Source: Congeria kusceri
Lineage: Eukaryota; Mollusca; Bivalvia; Myida; Dreissenidae
DNA: 64,000 nt
Direction: 5' to 3'
Assembly (NCBI GenBank): GCA_027627225.1
Contig: CM051030.1
Coordinates: 21,467,605 to 21,531,604 of the forward strand
Shown one piece after another: positions 11,236 to 23,149 of the stretch. The translations under genes were made by a program, and so were the position numbers. Each line of letters begins with the position of its first letter. The stretch's first letter is position 1. The notes under the pieces were generated by a model. The model did not search any database. It saw only the letters and a program-made list of their open reading frames with translations, and was not told the DNA's origin.

Positions 11236-11425
11236 GAAAAACGCTGGCGTGATTTGGGATTTAACGATGACATAGTATAAGAGAGGTCAGGACCTCCATG
11301 AAAAAGCCGGAATGATTTTAAGGACCGGATTAGGGGAGAAAATCTGTTAGCAGAATTGGTCCCTGAGATGGCCTAACTGAAGACCCCCACTGTCGCCTCC
11401 TTCATCTCATTCTATACAATGTATA

Positions 11426-11497
11426 AAAGAGAGAGAGAGAGGGAGGGAGGGAGGGAGGGAGGGGGGGAGGGAGGGAGGGAGAGAGAGAGAGAGAGAA
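11426..11497. repeat. (GA)n / (GGGA)n low-complexity tract
   Basis: AG dinucleotides flank a run of GGGAGGGAGGG repeats that includes one nine-G block. The + strand satisfies the G-quadruplex pattern (four or more G3 runs with single-base loops). Confidence 0.9.
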
Positions 11498-11499
11498 AA

Positions 11500-14400
11500 A
11501 TTATAAAAATCTTAAAACTGTCCTAAATTGATATCGAATAATCGAAATACCCCCGAGCATGGACAACCAGTCGCCGATAAATTACCAGCCAGTCCTCACT
11601 TTTAAAATTCTTTGTATTAATAAACAGCAAATTGTTCTACACATATATTAAGTGAGATAATTTCTATGTGGAACTACATTGTCTGATTTTTTTTAAATAA
11701 CGCTTCAAATTGTTATAATCAAGAATAAAACAGAACCACGTCTTAAAATGTCCCGTTCTGAGCTCCAAGTCGGAAGTTGCATTGGCTCTTTTTCCCATTC
11801 ACCTCGAAATGGAGCTAGTGCTAACAGGTCGTGGGAAGGGATTTCTTTTAAATTAGCCGATGCAATATTAGGATTTATTCTATCTGGCGGGATAGTTTCA
11901 AAAAATATATTAGATTTTGAGAAAGGTCAAACGATTGGTTAGACCGATACGCCGAAAAAAAGAAAGTGATGTAAAACTGACGCCTCTACCGGTGCTTCAT
12001 TCTACGATTTACGCGATGAAACAACAGTCACGCTAACTACTCGGCCAATCGGACTGAACGTTTATTTTTACGATATCTATAAAGTGAAACATGCGATTCG
12101 GAACAATACCGAGGAAAAGCCTTTCAAACGCTTTTTTGAATCGAATATATTTGTTTAATAATATTTTTTATATTGTCTCTTTTCAAAGCTATGAATGGGT
12201 TCCATTAATCAACACTACATGGCGTTTTGTTCGGAATGAGATTGTATCTGCATAGTTTACAGAGCTTGGTGGTATGACTCATTTCTTGCCAGGAAATAGT
12301 TGCGAAGAAAATGTGCGGTACATCAGAATGTATCTAACATCAGAACACTATTACAGATATAGCGTCTTGGAGCACTCAATTATTAAGACAGTGCATGCAC
12401 ATAAACAATAATTTTGCATTATTAAATATGCAATTATTTACAGATAATGCTAGCAATAGACTAGCTGACGAGCCGGAATATTAAATGGCATCTTTAAGTT
12501 TACTTGCATCACGATGGCGATACATCACAGCTGAATTTACTGGTGTGTGAACCTAGTATATATATATATACATTTATACTTGACAACATACATAATCTGT
12601 CGCTGCACATGCAGTTCATGTATAAAGTGTAATCTACGAAGACGCCGTTTTCTTTCTTAAAGCAATATAACAAATAATCATATATACACGGATCATTTCA
12701 TGTAATACGTTGAGTGTTAAAATTTAAACATAAATTGTGAACATAATCATATAAGTAATTTTAAGTATGATATATTGACAGTTTGAGTGTTTACAGTAGA
12801 TTAACATAAATGTGTTTACTTACCGATAACCTATAGTGAGTCATGATCCATACGTTAGCGCAGTTGTAAAACTTCCTAGTGGATTGTTTTCAATATGGAT
12901 AGTATTTTCGTGTTTTGTTTTAAAATATGGATACAACATATCATTATTGGTGTATTCTTATCGGTAAGTACAGTGTCGTTGATTATTTAACATAATGGGT
13001 CAAGTTTTATATATAGTTGACAATGATGACATGTTATTGCAATTTAAATGCGTATTACAACAATATATTGAATAAAAGTAATATGATGGTTAAACGTTTA
13101 AATTCATCAAACTATTATATTATTATAAGTCCTCTACTTTACAGCCCTAACCAGATGCTAGCACACTTAATAAACTATCCAGTTGCATGAATTGAACGAC
13201 TGAGTGTCTGCTTAAACCTAAATACACAATGGAGGTCATACATGTAATGAAAGGGATACGATAATTAGTTTAAAGCAAAGCTTTATAGGATCATATTTTT
13301 CAGAAATCATATTTTGCACACACCTGTAAAGAGTAGGATCTCATTCGTCAAATTTTTAAGTGTGAAAAAAGTGATTGGCAAAACACGGGGTATAAGTGAG
13401 AATCACATGCATGTACTACATTGTAATATGATTCAACGCATATCAAAAACTGGATGTGATCACAAACTTTACAGAACATATGAAGCATATAACTGTGGTG
13501 TTTGAAGAATAACATGTCAATTTTCACACCTGCGAAGCATGAGATCTTTGATGTGAAAAATATGATTTGTGAAAAATAAGTCCTACACAGCTCTATTACA
13601 TCACTGCCGGCATGATGTTTCAAGTGACAGTCAAATCAGATGAAGCGAATTGAAATCATGCCCAAGCTCATTCTATGTCAAGTTTTTAAATTCAGAAAAA
13701 AGTATTGATTAAATTCTTTTAAAAGAACTGTTATTGAACTGATTTGAAAGAACAACATTTACAATTATTAACTCCACATTTGGTGTACCTTAACTTAACA
13801 TATATTTTTTACAGCATGAGTATGAAACCACATACTGAAGTAATCATTTTAAAAACGTTATGTTTAAGTTTACAAACATGAATTTCTACCTGTATAGCTA
13901 GAATGTTTTGCATACATATTAATTTAATGCACGTAGTAAATCTGCCACCTATAGCAGGTGTCACATATCTTCAATTTGCCATTTGCTATATTCATCCGAG
14001 TTCTATACCAATGCATTTTTAGAACTAATTTCTTACAACACAAATTACACTTTCTTAGCAATACACAATTACAAAGTACATCCTAGCGAAAGCATAACTT
14101 TCAATTATGTAATGATATAATGGACTTTGTATTTGTTGGCCAAAGTAACAATACATAAAATATTATATAAAACAAAACATCTTGACTTATAGTATAACAA
14201 TATACTTGCAAACAAAATAAATGCATTGTATGCATTGTATGTTCATCACACTGGCAGTTTGTAGTTCTTTCACTTTTGAACGTATCTTTAACATGTCTTG
14301 CAGTCACTTATTTATGCTAAGATGTATACGCTGTGCTTAGTTGGCATTGGTTTGTTAAATGACGTCACTATACAAAGTGCGCAAGATTACCGGACACCTG

Positions 14401-16540
14401 ATTTAAAAAAAAAATGAGGTGAGTCATTTCAATTCGGATAGTTATTTGTTGAATATTTCCCATTTCTTTGTGCTTCTAGACACAGGACATGCTGATTTTC
14501 ATGTTCAGTACGAATATTCATTACTTTACTTATTCGATCCGATGTTTATCAAGCAAATGATCCTTAACTGCGCTAGATTACCGGACAGCATCGTAAACAT
14601 TCTCTGACATGGAAACACACAATGATGTTGCGAGTCGATAAAAACATTGGCTCAATAAAAATAAGAGCCAGTGTGAGCCCTGGTTAACGGTTTTAAAAAA
14701 ATGGTGGCGTCCAGTTGTTTCATCGTGTCGTTTAACGATACAGAACTTATACTAGTAATTCATAAATTGTGTTGTGTTTATTGTATGACATTTCATATTC
14801 ATGTTATTAAACTGTTGGTAGTGAATGACTTGGTGTATTAAATATCTATTTTGATAACGACAATTACCTTGTATAAGGTCTACGTTCTAATAGTTTACTG
14901 TTAAGATATGGCTATTTAGTATTTTGTGCCGGGTGTTAATTTAATAGCAGAATCATTATTGAAGACTCGTTGCACAAAACCCTTTGCAGGACATGGTCGA
15001 AGAAGAAATGGAGAAATTAGTTGCTTAGTTTATTACATATATATTGATTTTGACAACAATTTATGGACCAGAGCAGATGAAGAGGAAATTATTGACAAGA
15101 TATCAAGTTATGATGGCGTTTGGCAGAAATTTTCAATCACTATGGGCAAGATAGGATTTTTTTTATTTTGCGCTTTTCGCTCGCCTCCGATTTTATCGAA
15201 AATGGAAAAAAAAAGTTTTTATTTTTATTTCGCTCGCTCGCTCCAATTTTTTTTGGACAAAATCCGTAGAACAACTGATCAATTTTTTGTGGCCTAACAC
15301 TCGATTCCTAAGTAAACATCTACAGATTTGATAATGCAAAAAAATAAAATCGGCAACTGGATTACTTTTTTTGTGGTAGCTATGCTAATTAGTTAATAAT
15401 TATATATAAGACTTTAAATTGATAGTAACAAAATACAATTACTTGATTATTAAATGATTATTATTAAATTATTTTTATAATTATGTATACTTCATTCATT
15501 TTACACACCCACATGGAACTTGCCTTTGATTGTATACCTGCAGTTCGTTCATAACAGCTAAACATTAGCTGTGTATCCCTGCAATAAGTGTAATGTTCGA
15601 AAGAATTTTAGTACTGCAGAGGATATTTTGTCTGTGCAAAGGGCAATTCTTGATTCCGAAAAAGTGGACATTTTTTTTCTAAAAAATATTCTTTTAAGTA
15701 CGATGTTACATTGTTAAATGTTAACAGTACTAGATCATGCACTTCAGTTCATCAAGAATGTAATTGGTGATTATAACATACTATTCACTTATTCAGCATA
15801 TTTTTGAAGTTTGGCAAGTTTTTTAAATAATCTTTTTTTTGACAACTTGTTTATGTGGTTACCTGTTTTACTCTATTTAAGATACCAATCAGTAAAATTG
15901 AGTTTGAGTTTGTACAAGATAGATTATAGGTGTTCTGGCAATGTTTATTCATTTCGTCAATATGTATTCAATATGTATTGCAATTCGTGTTAACTGTATC
16001 GCAGTATATTACAATACGGGTTTTGCCGTATTGTTGCACCCCTAACTACTACAATATATTACTTCTAGCATCCTTACACCAAATGCAGAAGATCAACCCT
16101 GAGTTATCTGAATCAGTCATTCTATATTAAAAGCACTCATATTCACTTAAGATATTATATCTAAAGTTTTATTTTAGACTGTTGCTGATTTTGTACTTTC
16201 ACTTTCAGTTTCGCTTCTTTCACATTCAGACAAAAATAGTAAGCTGCATGATAAGATTGAATATTCAAAAACATGATGACGTATGTATTTGTGAACAGCA
16301 GGCTGTAATATCGAACAATCTGATTGTGTAACGTCAAAGGTATGCATACGTCACATGTTATGACAAAATCATTAATTATTAGACTTTTAGTTAAAAGGTG
16401 TCAATATTAGACGACTGTCAAAATTACCCGACATTACTCTAGCTAATGAATGATTGAAAGGACTTTCTTCTGTGAATGTATTTGTTAATAGCATAGTATA
16501 TAACTGTTCTGGGTTTCAATTTTATGCTGCGGCATCTTGA
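11500..16540. other. AT-rich DNA without recognised genes
   Basis: Contains repeat A copy 2 (13285-13590), a (TA)n tract at about 12558-12570 and a short inverted pair ACTTACCGATAA/TTATCGGTAAGT (about 12820 and 12958). A T-rich segment near 15150-15300 gives a 123-codon frame without domain features. Nothing here supports a gene. Confidence 0.6.
13285..13590. repeat. Dispersed ~300-bp repeat A, copy 2
   Basis: Diverged copy of 7385-7700 in the same orientation; the strongest match is the TGTGAAAAATATGATTTGTG block at about 13550. Confidence 0.6.
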
Positions 16541-16544
16541 TGCA

Positions 16545-16899
16545 GGAGGCATATAGTGATCGCCTGTCCGTCCTTCCTTCCATGTTAAGGTTAAGTAGAT
16601 TTTACCGTTTCGTCTAGCACCAACACCACTTACTACAACACTTTGATACTTGCACAGTTGTTGCTTATGACCATTCCCTATCCACCCATATCACCCAACC
16701 TCGCCTTGACCTAATTTGGACTTATAATAATTCAAAAGTGCCATTTCTTGGTTAACTAGATTTTACCGTTTCGTCTAGCACCCACACTGCTTACTACAAC
16801 ACTTGGATATTTACACAGTTTTTACTTATGACCATTCCCAATCCGACCATTGCATCCAACCTCACGGGGGCATGTGTGTTTATCAAAGACAGAATCTTG
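16545..16899 (+). mobile_element. Minisatellite element (TTACCGTTTCGTCTAGCACC unit), CTTG 3' end
   Basis: A 156-bp unit is repeated at 16607 and 16763. Upstream is GTGATCGCCTGTCCGTCC, a head motif shared with other minisatellite elements here. The 3' end is a short hairpin region followed by TCTTG and a T run (16899/16900). The same unit recurs at 61085-61631. Non-autonomous and non-coding. Confidence 0.65.
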
Positions 16900-18445
16900 T
16901 TTGTTTTTTTAAATCTTTGTTGCAAACGATCGCATTGTATTTTAATTTATTTAGCTGTATGTTTGGATTGATCATTCGTCATTTTGTAAACTGCTAAATG
17001 CATAAGATTCATGTTTACATGAGGCTGTTAGTGTTTTACCCAGACCTAATCAGTGCGGCGCCCCTTTATTGATCCGCCACCCTGCCCTTTTTAAAGGCAA
17101 TTAGCGCCTCGTGCCCTCTTATCTATCGACTGTATTGATTGTTAACGAGAGCACTTTGTGATGGCATGTTATTATAATTTAATCTGTGACCACCTAATGA
17201 GATCAGCAGTAGCGGCAGTCAGATTACCAGTTTGAGTCCAGATACAAAAAAATGAGCGTAAATTGTCTGCTTTTAACAGCCTCGTTATCATATGCAATTT
17301 CTAACATGTTTTTGTTTCTTGAATTTTTATGATAAACATGATTTCAAAGGGCAGAATGCATAAAAATGTAGACTCAATGTCGTCTTTATTCATAAACTAT
17401 GAAAAAAATACATGTATATACAATATTTCTGCCAATAATAACAAAAAATCCCAGAAAGAAACGAACTGCAGAACTAGCTATAATTTTGGATAAACATATT
17501 CGGATAAATCATTTCAATCCGAATTTCAATGTTTGTGTTCTTAATGTTCTGTCTTGACTTTTGCTTTTCATCATTAATCAAATTGTACTAGCAAGGTCAT
17601 CATCAACAGCATAATTCATATAAACCATAATGATGAAAATAAAAATATTTCCTACAATAAAATATGAAAAATAAAAATTATACGAGAATAATAGGTTTTT
17701 ACCATTAATAAACTTGATTTTAACTTGCCCATGAACCGTTTTAGTTTAAAAGATGTCTTGTTTGATTGCCCGTTGGATAAAAAATAAATAATTTTTCTGA
17801 TCTTTACGAATAATATATCTTAATAATAAGAACTTATAATATTGGAAAATTGAAATATGTTAATAAATTGACTTAATAATCATCAAATATATAAAAGGAA
17901 TCAGTCAGTAATACTTTAAGAAAAAACTATTTAAATCTAATGTGCCCTTTTTAACAGTTTTGCCGCGCACATAATGCCCCTTTTCCAAATCAAGCGCCAT
18001 GCCCCTCTGCCCTTCTAGATTAAACACTAGTTGTGTATTTAAGCAAAACGCTATCATATTTTCAGTTTTATTTACTTCCATTTCAGATGATAATACAATA
18101 AAAACAACAATAAAAATAAGAATAACAACGTTTCCACATGTAGTTAACATAGAACTACAACATAAATGTTATATATCAGTTATAAACAAACAAAATAGAC
18201 AAATGGAAAAATTAATAATTATATGATTATTAATGAATAATAATACTAATATTATTATTTCCAACCGACCGACTGACTGTAAATGTAGTCTTTGCGTACA
18301 TAAATGGTATCTTAGACTTTGAGTTAGACAGAACTTCACAGGATTGATCAGTACCAAATCTAGTTGTGCATATGATATCGCATTTTAACTCAGAGAAATA
18401 CTAATTTAGTTTATCAAATAATATTAGGCATGTCGTGGGAAATAT
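16900..18445. other. AT-rich DNA with GCCCCTT-rich transposon-like fragments
   Basis: Segments at 17040-17110 and 17930-18020 are rich in TGCCC/GCGCC words like those at the ends of the 50227-52595 element, but no matching terminal inverted repeats or duplication could be found. The rest is AT-rich with no gene. Confidence 0.5.
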
Positions 18446-18606
18446 GGGCTTAATGCATGTGCGTAAAGTGTCGTTCCGGATTAGCCTGTGCAGTCCGCAC
18501 AGGCTTATCCAGGATGACACTTTCCTCCTTTATGGTGTTTTCTGTTTCAAGGAAGTCTCTTCTAAACATACATTAACTGTAGGTGGAAAGTGTCATCCCG
18601 GATTAG
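18446..18606 (+). mobile_element. Truncated MITE (GGGCTTAATGCATGTGCG family)
   Basis: Starts with GGGCTTAATGCATGTGCG and contains the internal palindrome AAGTGTCG...AGCCTGTGCAGTCCGCACAGGCT...GACACTT. A second GGAAAGTGTCATCCC half begins at about 18582, but the element breaks off at 18606 before the expected right terminus. I recall this family as very abundant in bivalves; this is memory, not a search. Confidence 0.75.
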
Positions 18607-18884
18607 GTAATCTTTACGTACGTTTCCATAGAATAGACATATTGTGTTTGTGTTTTGCCCATTTATTTTGTATTGAAATTGTAATAAATGTCTTTTTTTG
18701 TTACCTATAGGCTAGATATGTATTTTCTGTACTTATCGAATGACTTAAGACTTAAAATTGTAATGAAGTAAATCTACATTCCTGTCAAGCTTCCTGTCAA
18801 GCTTCCAGTACTGATGTAAATTATAACTAATGGTAACAAACTGTATTGTTTACATTAAAACACTCTCACTGTTATGACTTTTTA

Positions 18885-21435
18885 ATCCCCCGCCGCGAAG
18901 CGGGAGGGGGGTTATAGGAATGCCCTTTGTCCGTCCCTCCGTCCGTCCGTCTGTCCGTACACACAAATGGATACTTAGGTGACTAAAATAGTCATATAAG
19001 TATCCCTTTGTAAGTAAAAACTTCCTTAGGTGACTAAATAAGTCCCTTAGGGGGCTAAAATGGCATTAGGGTTAGTCATGAAATAGTCACATTAGTATTC
19101 ATTTGATAGAACGTCCGTCCGTCCGTCTGTCCATAACATTTTTGTGTCTGGTCCATATCTCCTATACCCTTTGAAGGATTTTCATGAAACTTGGCTCAAA
19201 TGTTAAGGTCATTGAGAGGATGTGCAGGAGGCATGAGTCAGTCACGCCGGCTTAAGGTCAAGGTCACACTTGAAGGTCAAATATTCGAGCCACCATTTCG
19301 TGTCTGCTCCATATCTCCTATAGATGCCTTTTGAATGATTTTCATGAAACTTGGCTCAAATGTTTAGGTCATTGAGATGATGTGCGGAAGACATGGGCCT
19401 TTCACGCCAGCTCAAGGTCAAGGTCACACTTGAAGGTTAAATTTTTGAGCCGCCATTTTCGTGTCCGTTTTTCATGTCTGCTCCATGTCCTCTATACCCT
19501 TTCAAGGATTTTCATGAAACTTGGCTCAAATGTTTTGCTCAATGAGACCATGTGCAGAAGGCATAACTAAAGGTCAAGGTCACACTTGAAGGTTGATTGT
19601 TGGAGCCTGTATTTTCATGTCCGTTCTATATCTCCTGTACCCTTAAATGATTTTCATGAAACTTGCCTCAAATGTTTATCACACTGAGGCAATGTGCAGC
19701 AGGGCCTTCCCCCGGATTTTTTTTTTTTTCAGGCGCCCCGGTCCCGAGAGGGGTGGGTTATGGAGGGGTGTCCCCTCCCAAAGTGGAATTTTTTTTCGCG
19801 GCATGTGTCAAATGACGTTATCTGGTGCGTTTAAGCTCTCAAAATTTAGGCAAAAGCTTTTCATTTTTTGTAAACGTTCAAACAAAATGAAATAAACGAA
19901 ACATTAAAACATTATACCTCGAGCCTTTTAGAAGCATCTGGCGTCAATTTTGTTGTGAAACTGAAAGAAGCTAATAATTTTTTCCGGATGTTTATGTCCT
20001 GTGCGCATCCCTTTTGCACAGTGACGTCATGTTTCAACCAACTATTCTCGTCGTTCTCTAATATTTAGGTTACACTTCATCTACTTATGGAGCCTTTTTT
20101 TGTTCGATTAATTATGTTCATATTGGCATGCGTTTAGTGTTTTAATACTGTTTTAATCATTACAACTGTTGAAAATAGTACTGATTGGATAATTGGTGAA
20201 TTGTCACGATCTTGATGAAATTTATACATTTATATATTACATGCTTTGTTTGTGCAATAATGGCGGGAGAATTTCCTCATGCATGTCGTGCCTACGCACG
20301 TCAAATGTTAGTAAAGCACATGGTCTGTACACACACGCTTTCCATGCGTGGAACGTGAGGTCATGGTTGTCAGCAGACATTTCACGTTCTTTTGTAGAAA
20401 ACAGGTTTTACATGGCATGCATGTTAAACAAGACAACTTATTTTACAAAACTACAACAGTTACACTGGATAGCCTATTTCGATTACGATTAGCGTATTTT
20501 AGACTTTTGCAGTTTATTTTTGATTGTAGTTAAGCAAATAAATAAGTGTGGATATTTTGAAATACCAAAGGGCGAGGGTTTGTTTTGACGCGAATATGAA
20601 GTTACTTGTGTGTGGGTACATGCCGATTGCGCCGATTCATCAACGATAACGTCGTTCCAGTACGAAGATAACACTAGCGTTGCTATTGGATTATGTCAAT
20701 TTTACTGCATAATGAAACTCCGCCTACGGGGGCGGGGCTTCATGGTGATTGATCGCGACTTAATAATAACTGCAAATCGTAAAAATTTTCGGCTAAGTGA
20801 CACTCGCTTTGATTTTTCACCGACTTGGTTGAGTGGATGTACATGTTTCTAGAGTGAAAAACTGCATATATGACGCAAGAGATTAGCTTTCACAGCAGGT
20901 TATGTCGGTCTACTTCAGTCAATATAGCATTAGCTGATTAATAGATAAAATACAGGAGCCCCGGGCAATTTTTATAAGTGAAACACTAATTTAAGGCGCC
21001 CCGGGAATGTTTAAGTTAAAATTGACCGGGGCGCTAAAATGGCTTGGGGAAGTCCCTGGTGCAGAAGGCATGAGGCAGCCAGGCCACCTCAAGGTCAAGG
21101 TCACACTTGAAGGTCAAATGTTTGAGCCTCCATTTTCATGTAAGCTCCATATTTCCTATGCCCTTTGAAGGATTTTCATAAAACTTGGCTCAAATGTTTA
21201 TCACATTGAGGCGATTTGCAGCAGGCATGGAGCAGTCTTGCCATCTCAAGGTCAGTGTCACACTTAAAGGTCAAATGTTTGAGCCTCCATTTTCGTGTCA
21301 GCTCCATAGCTTCTATGCCCTTTAAGGAATTTTCATGATAATGATTAAGGTCAGTGAGATGCTTCAAAGTCACCTTTGAATTTCTAATGAAGGATAACTG
21401 CAATGGATATAGCAGCTGTCCTTTGGACTGCCTTG
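18885..21435 (+). mobile_element. Minisatellite element with hairpin ends, split by an insertion
   Basis: Opens with a hairpin (CCCCCGCCGCGAAGCGGGAGGGGG), then CCGTCC runs, then a ~180-bp tandem unit containing TTTTCATGAAACTTGGCTCAAATG and AAGGTCAAGGTCACACTTGA. It closes with a hairpin (GCAGCTGTCCTTTGGACTGC), CTTG and TT at 21435. The array is interrupted at 19700-21058. Without that insertion the element is about 1.2 kb. Non-coding; the hairpin-CTTG-T end suggests a Helentron-associated non-autonomous element. Confidence 0.7.
19700..21058. mobile_element. hAT-like non-autonomous TIR element, 6-bp target duplication
   Basis: The ends are CAGGGCCTTCCCC (left) and, inverted, CAGGGACTTCCCC (right). 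GTGCAG lies on both sides (19694-19699 and 21059-21064). Removing the element and one GTGCAG restores the flanking 180-bp minisatellite unit (GTGCAG followed by AAGGCATGAG). GC-rich blocks with GGCGCCCCGG sit near both ends. Inside is about 1.2 kb of AT-rich non-coding DNA with several short frames lacking transposase features. Confidence 0.85.
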
Positions 21436-21445
21436 TTGAAACTAG

Positions 21446-22246
21446 TACTTAAAGATTTGACTTTCACTTGCCCAGTGGGCAACTTACTTGAACATTCTTC
21501 TTGCCCCCCGTGAAAAAAGGTTGCCCAATATTTAAGTCAATGTTTGTTGATATTTAAAGAATATAAATGCATTATAAGATGTATTACAGCAAACATGTAT
21601 TAAACCCAATGATTTTTATAAATAACTTTTTATAAATAAAAACTATCAACAGAAACAATTCACAACTGTTTTATTTTCTGATGATCATTTAACATGTTAA
21701 ATCGTCAACAAATTAGTCACAATTTAAAATAGTGACAAACACTTCATAGGCCTGCATTGCAATCTTCAAACAATCTTCATATTCTATGTGGCCATTTGTT
21801 GAGCCATTGAAATGTGTTAAGCCATGAGGTCTGGACAGCTCGTTTACGTGATTCTTTTAAATATTTTCTTTTTCTTTCTTTTTCTGATATCTGTCTCTTT
21901 GACATATTTTGCTTATTTTAATTATGTAATTTCTGAACAATTGGAAAATCTTATGACGCCTTTGGATTGTTACCATCTGCCATTTCGGAGAAACTGCCAA
22001 ATAGAACCTGTTTAGAGTGGTTTGATTGGCTTATACCATGCAACTGACCAATCAAAGTCAGTTTTCCGTATAGCTGTTAAACAGCGATATTAACTCAAAG
22101 AAAGAAAATAATTGCAAAAGAAAAAATCGAAAAGATGTCAATACTATGATTGACTTGCCCGGCGGGCTATCTTCTTTGAAAATTAGTTGCCAGTGGTGAT
22201 TTTAACCCGGCACGGGTAAGCAGGCGTCCGCTTAAGTAAACCCCTG
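21446..22246 (-). mobile_element. hAT-like MITE, copy 1 (degraded end)
   Basis: Inverted homologue of 27207-28037. The terminus CAGGGGTTTACTTAAGCGG is intact at 22246 (minus strand), followed by the shared TACCCGTGCCGGG and GCCCGCCGGGCAAGTCAA blocks. The opposite end is eroded: homology begins at AAAGATTTGACTTTCACTTG and the CAGGGG terminus is absent. A 63-codon frame inside is non-specific. Confidence 0.75.
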
Positions 22247-22299
22247 AGTATTTATATATTTATAGTATTTAAATGTAATATTTCACATGTCCCATGCCA

Positions 22300-22374
22300 T
22301 GTATGTTTTCTTTGTCTGTTTGTAAAACAATAAGCGTGTAATGCTTAATTTAAATAAATATTCTGTTCTGTTCA
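22300..22374 (+). mobile_element. LINE 3' end fragment with TTCTG tail
   Basis: TTTAAATAAATATTCTGTTCTGTTC: an AATAAA-like signal plus a (TTCTG)n tail, like the tail at 21-40. No coding part is attached. Confidence 0.6.
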
Positions 22375-23149
22375 GGTGATTTTAATATCGTTTTAGTTTG
22401 CAAAGTTAACAGATCATTCAAATGTTTTCAAACTTTAAAATACATATATTTATATTCAAACTTTTGGAGTTTCTTTTTTATGGTGCAGTAGTAGTTTGAT
22501 AATTTGGTCTATTTACGTATTTGCATTATATACCATTAATTCATACCCGCTTTTGTACCATACTGTTCATCAAATGTATTTACACTGTCATTATGATCCT
22601 TTTTGGTCGTTTTGGCTATGTACAATAGTATATACAATAGTTTAAAAATCTTCATTTACAACATTTGTATTTTTACTGTATTATGTATTGTCATACATAA
22701 ACAACATATATCTATGGTTTTTATATTCCATGTTTTCCATACTTCTCAGACTAAATTCATGTAATAGGCTATAAGTATGCATTGCAGAGTTTTCGCTAGG
22801 ATTTCAAAACATGGAGTCCAGGACCCTTCCTCTGAAAAGTTAGCGTCGCAGTATCTAATCGTCAAATCAGACCCCTACCCCACCCACGTAAAAAACACAA
22901 CTAAAACAACAATACTTTGTGTCAAAAATCTTATTTCAACAAACTGTTTATTAACTACCCGCAATTAAACAATTAAATAGGACTTTATTCATTAAAAAGG
23001 AACAACTCGTACTCAACATTTTTTATAAATTGGGACAAAAAGAAAAGGACGCTGATATTTATTTACTTTCACTTTCCACAAGTACTATAAACTGTCGCTA
23101 ACTTTCATGTTGCCTCAGCCAAAGTGTTTGCATATAATCCGTGTACACC

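Noticed and set aside
12820..12970. Short inverted pair ACTTACCGATAA as a MITE
   Set aside because: Only 12 bp match and there is no target duplication or second copy.
14926..15297. 123-codon ORF
   Set aside because: It includes a T-rich low-complexity run (Phe/Tyr/Ser repeats) and no recognisable domain.
17040..18030. A further hAT-like element
   Set aside because: It has similar GGGCAC/GCGCC words, but no matching termini or target duplication could be found.
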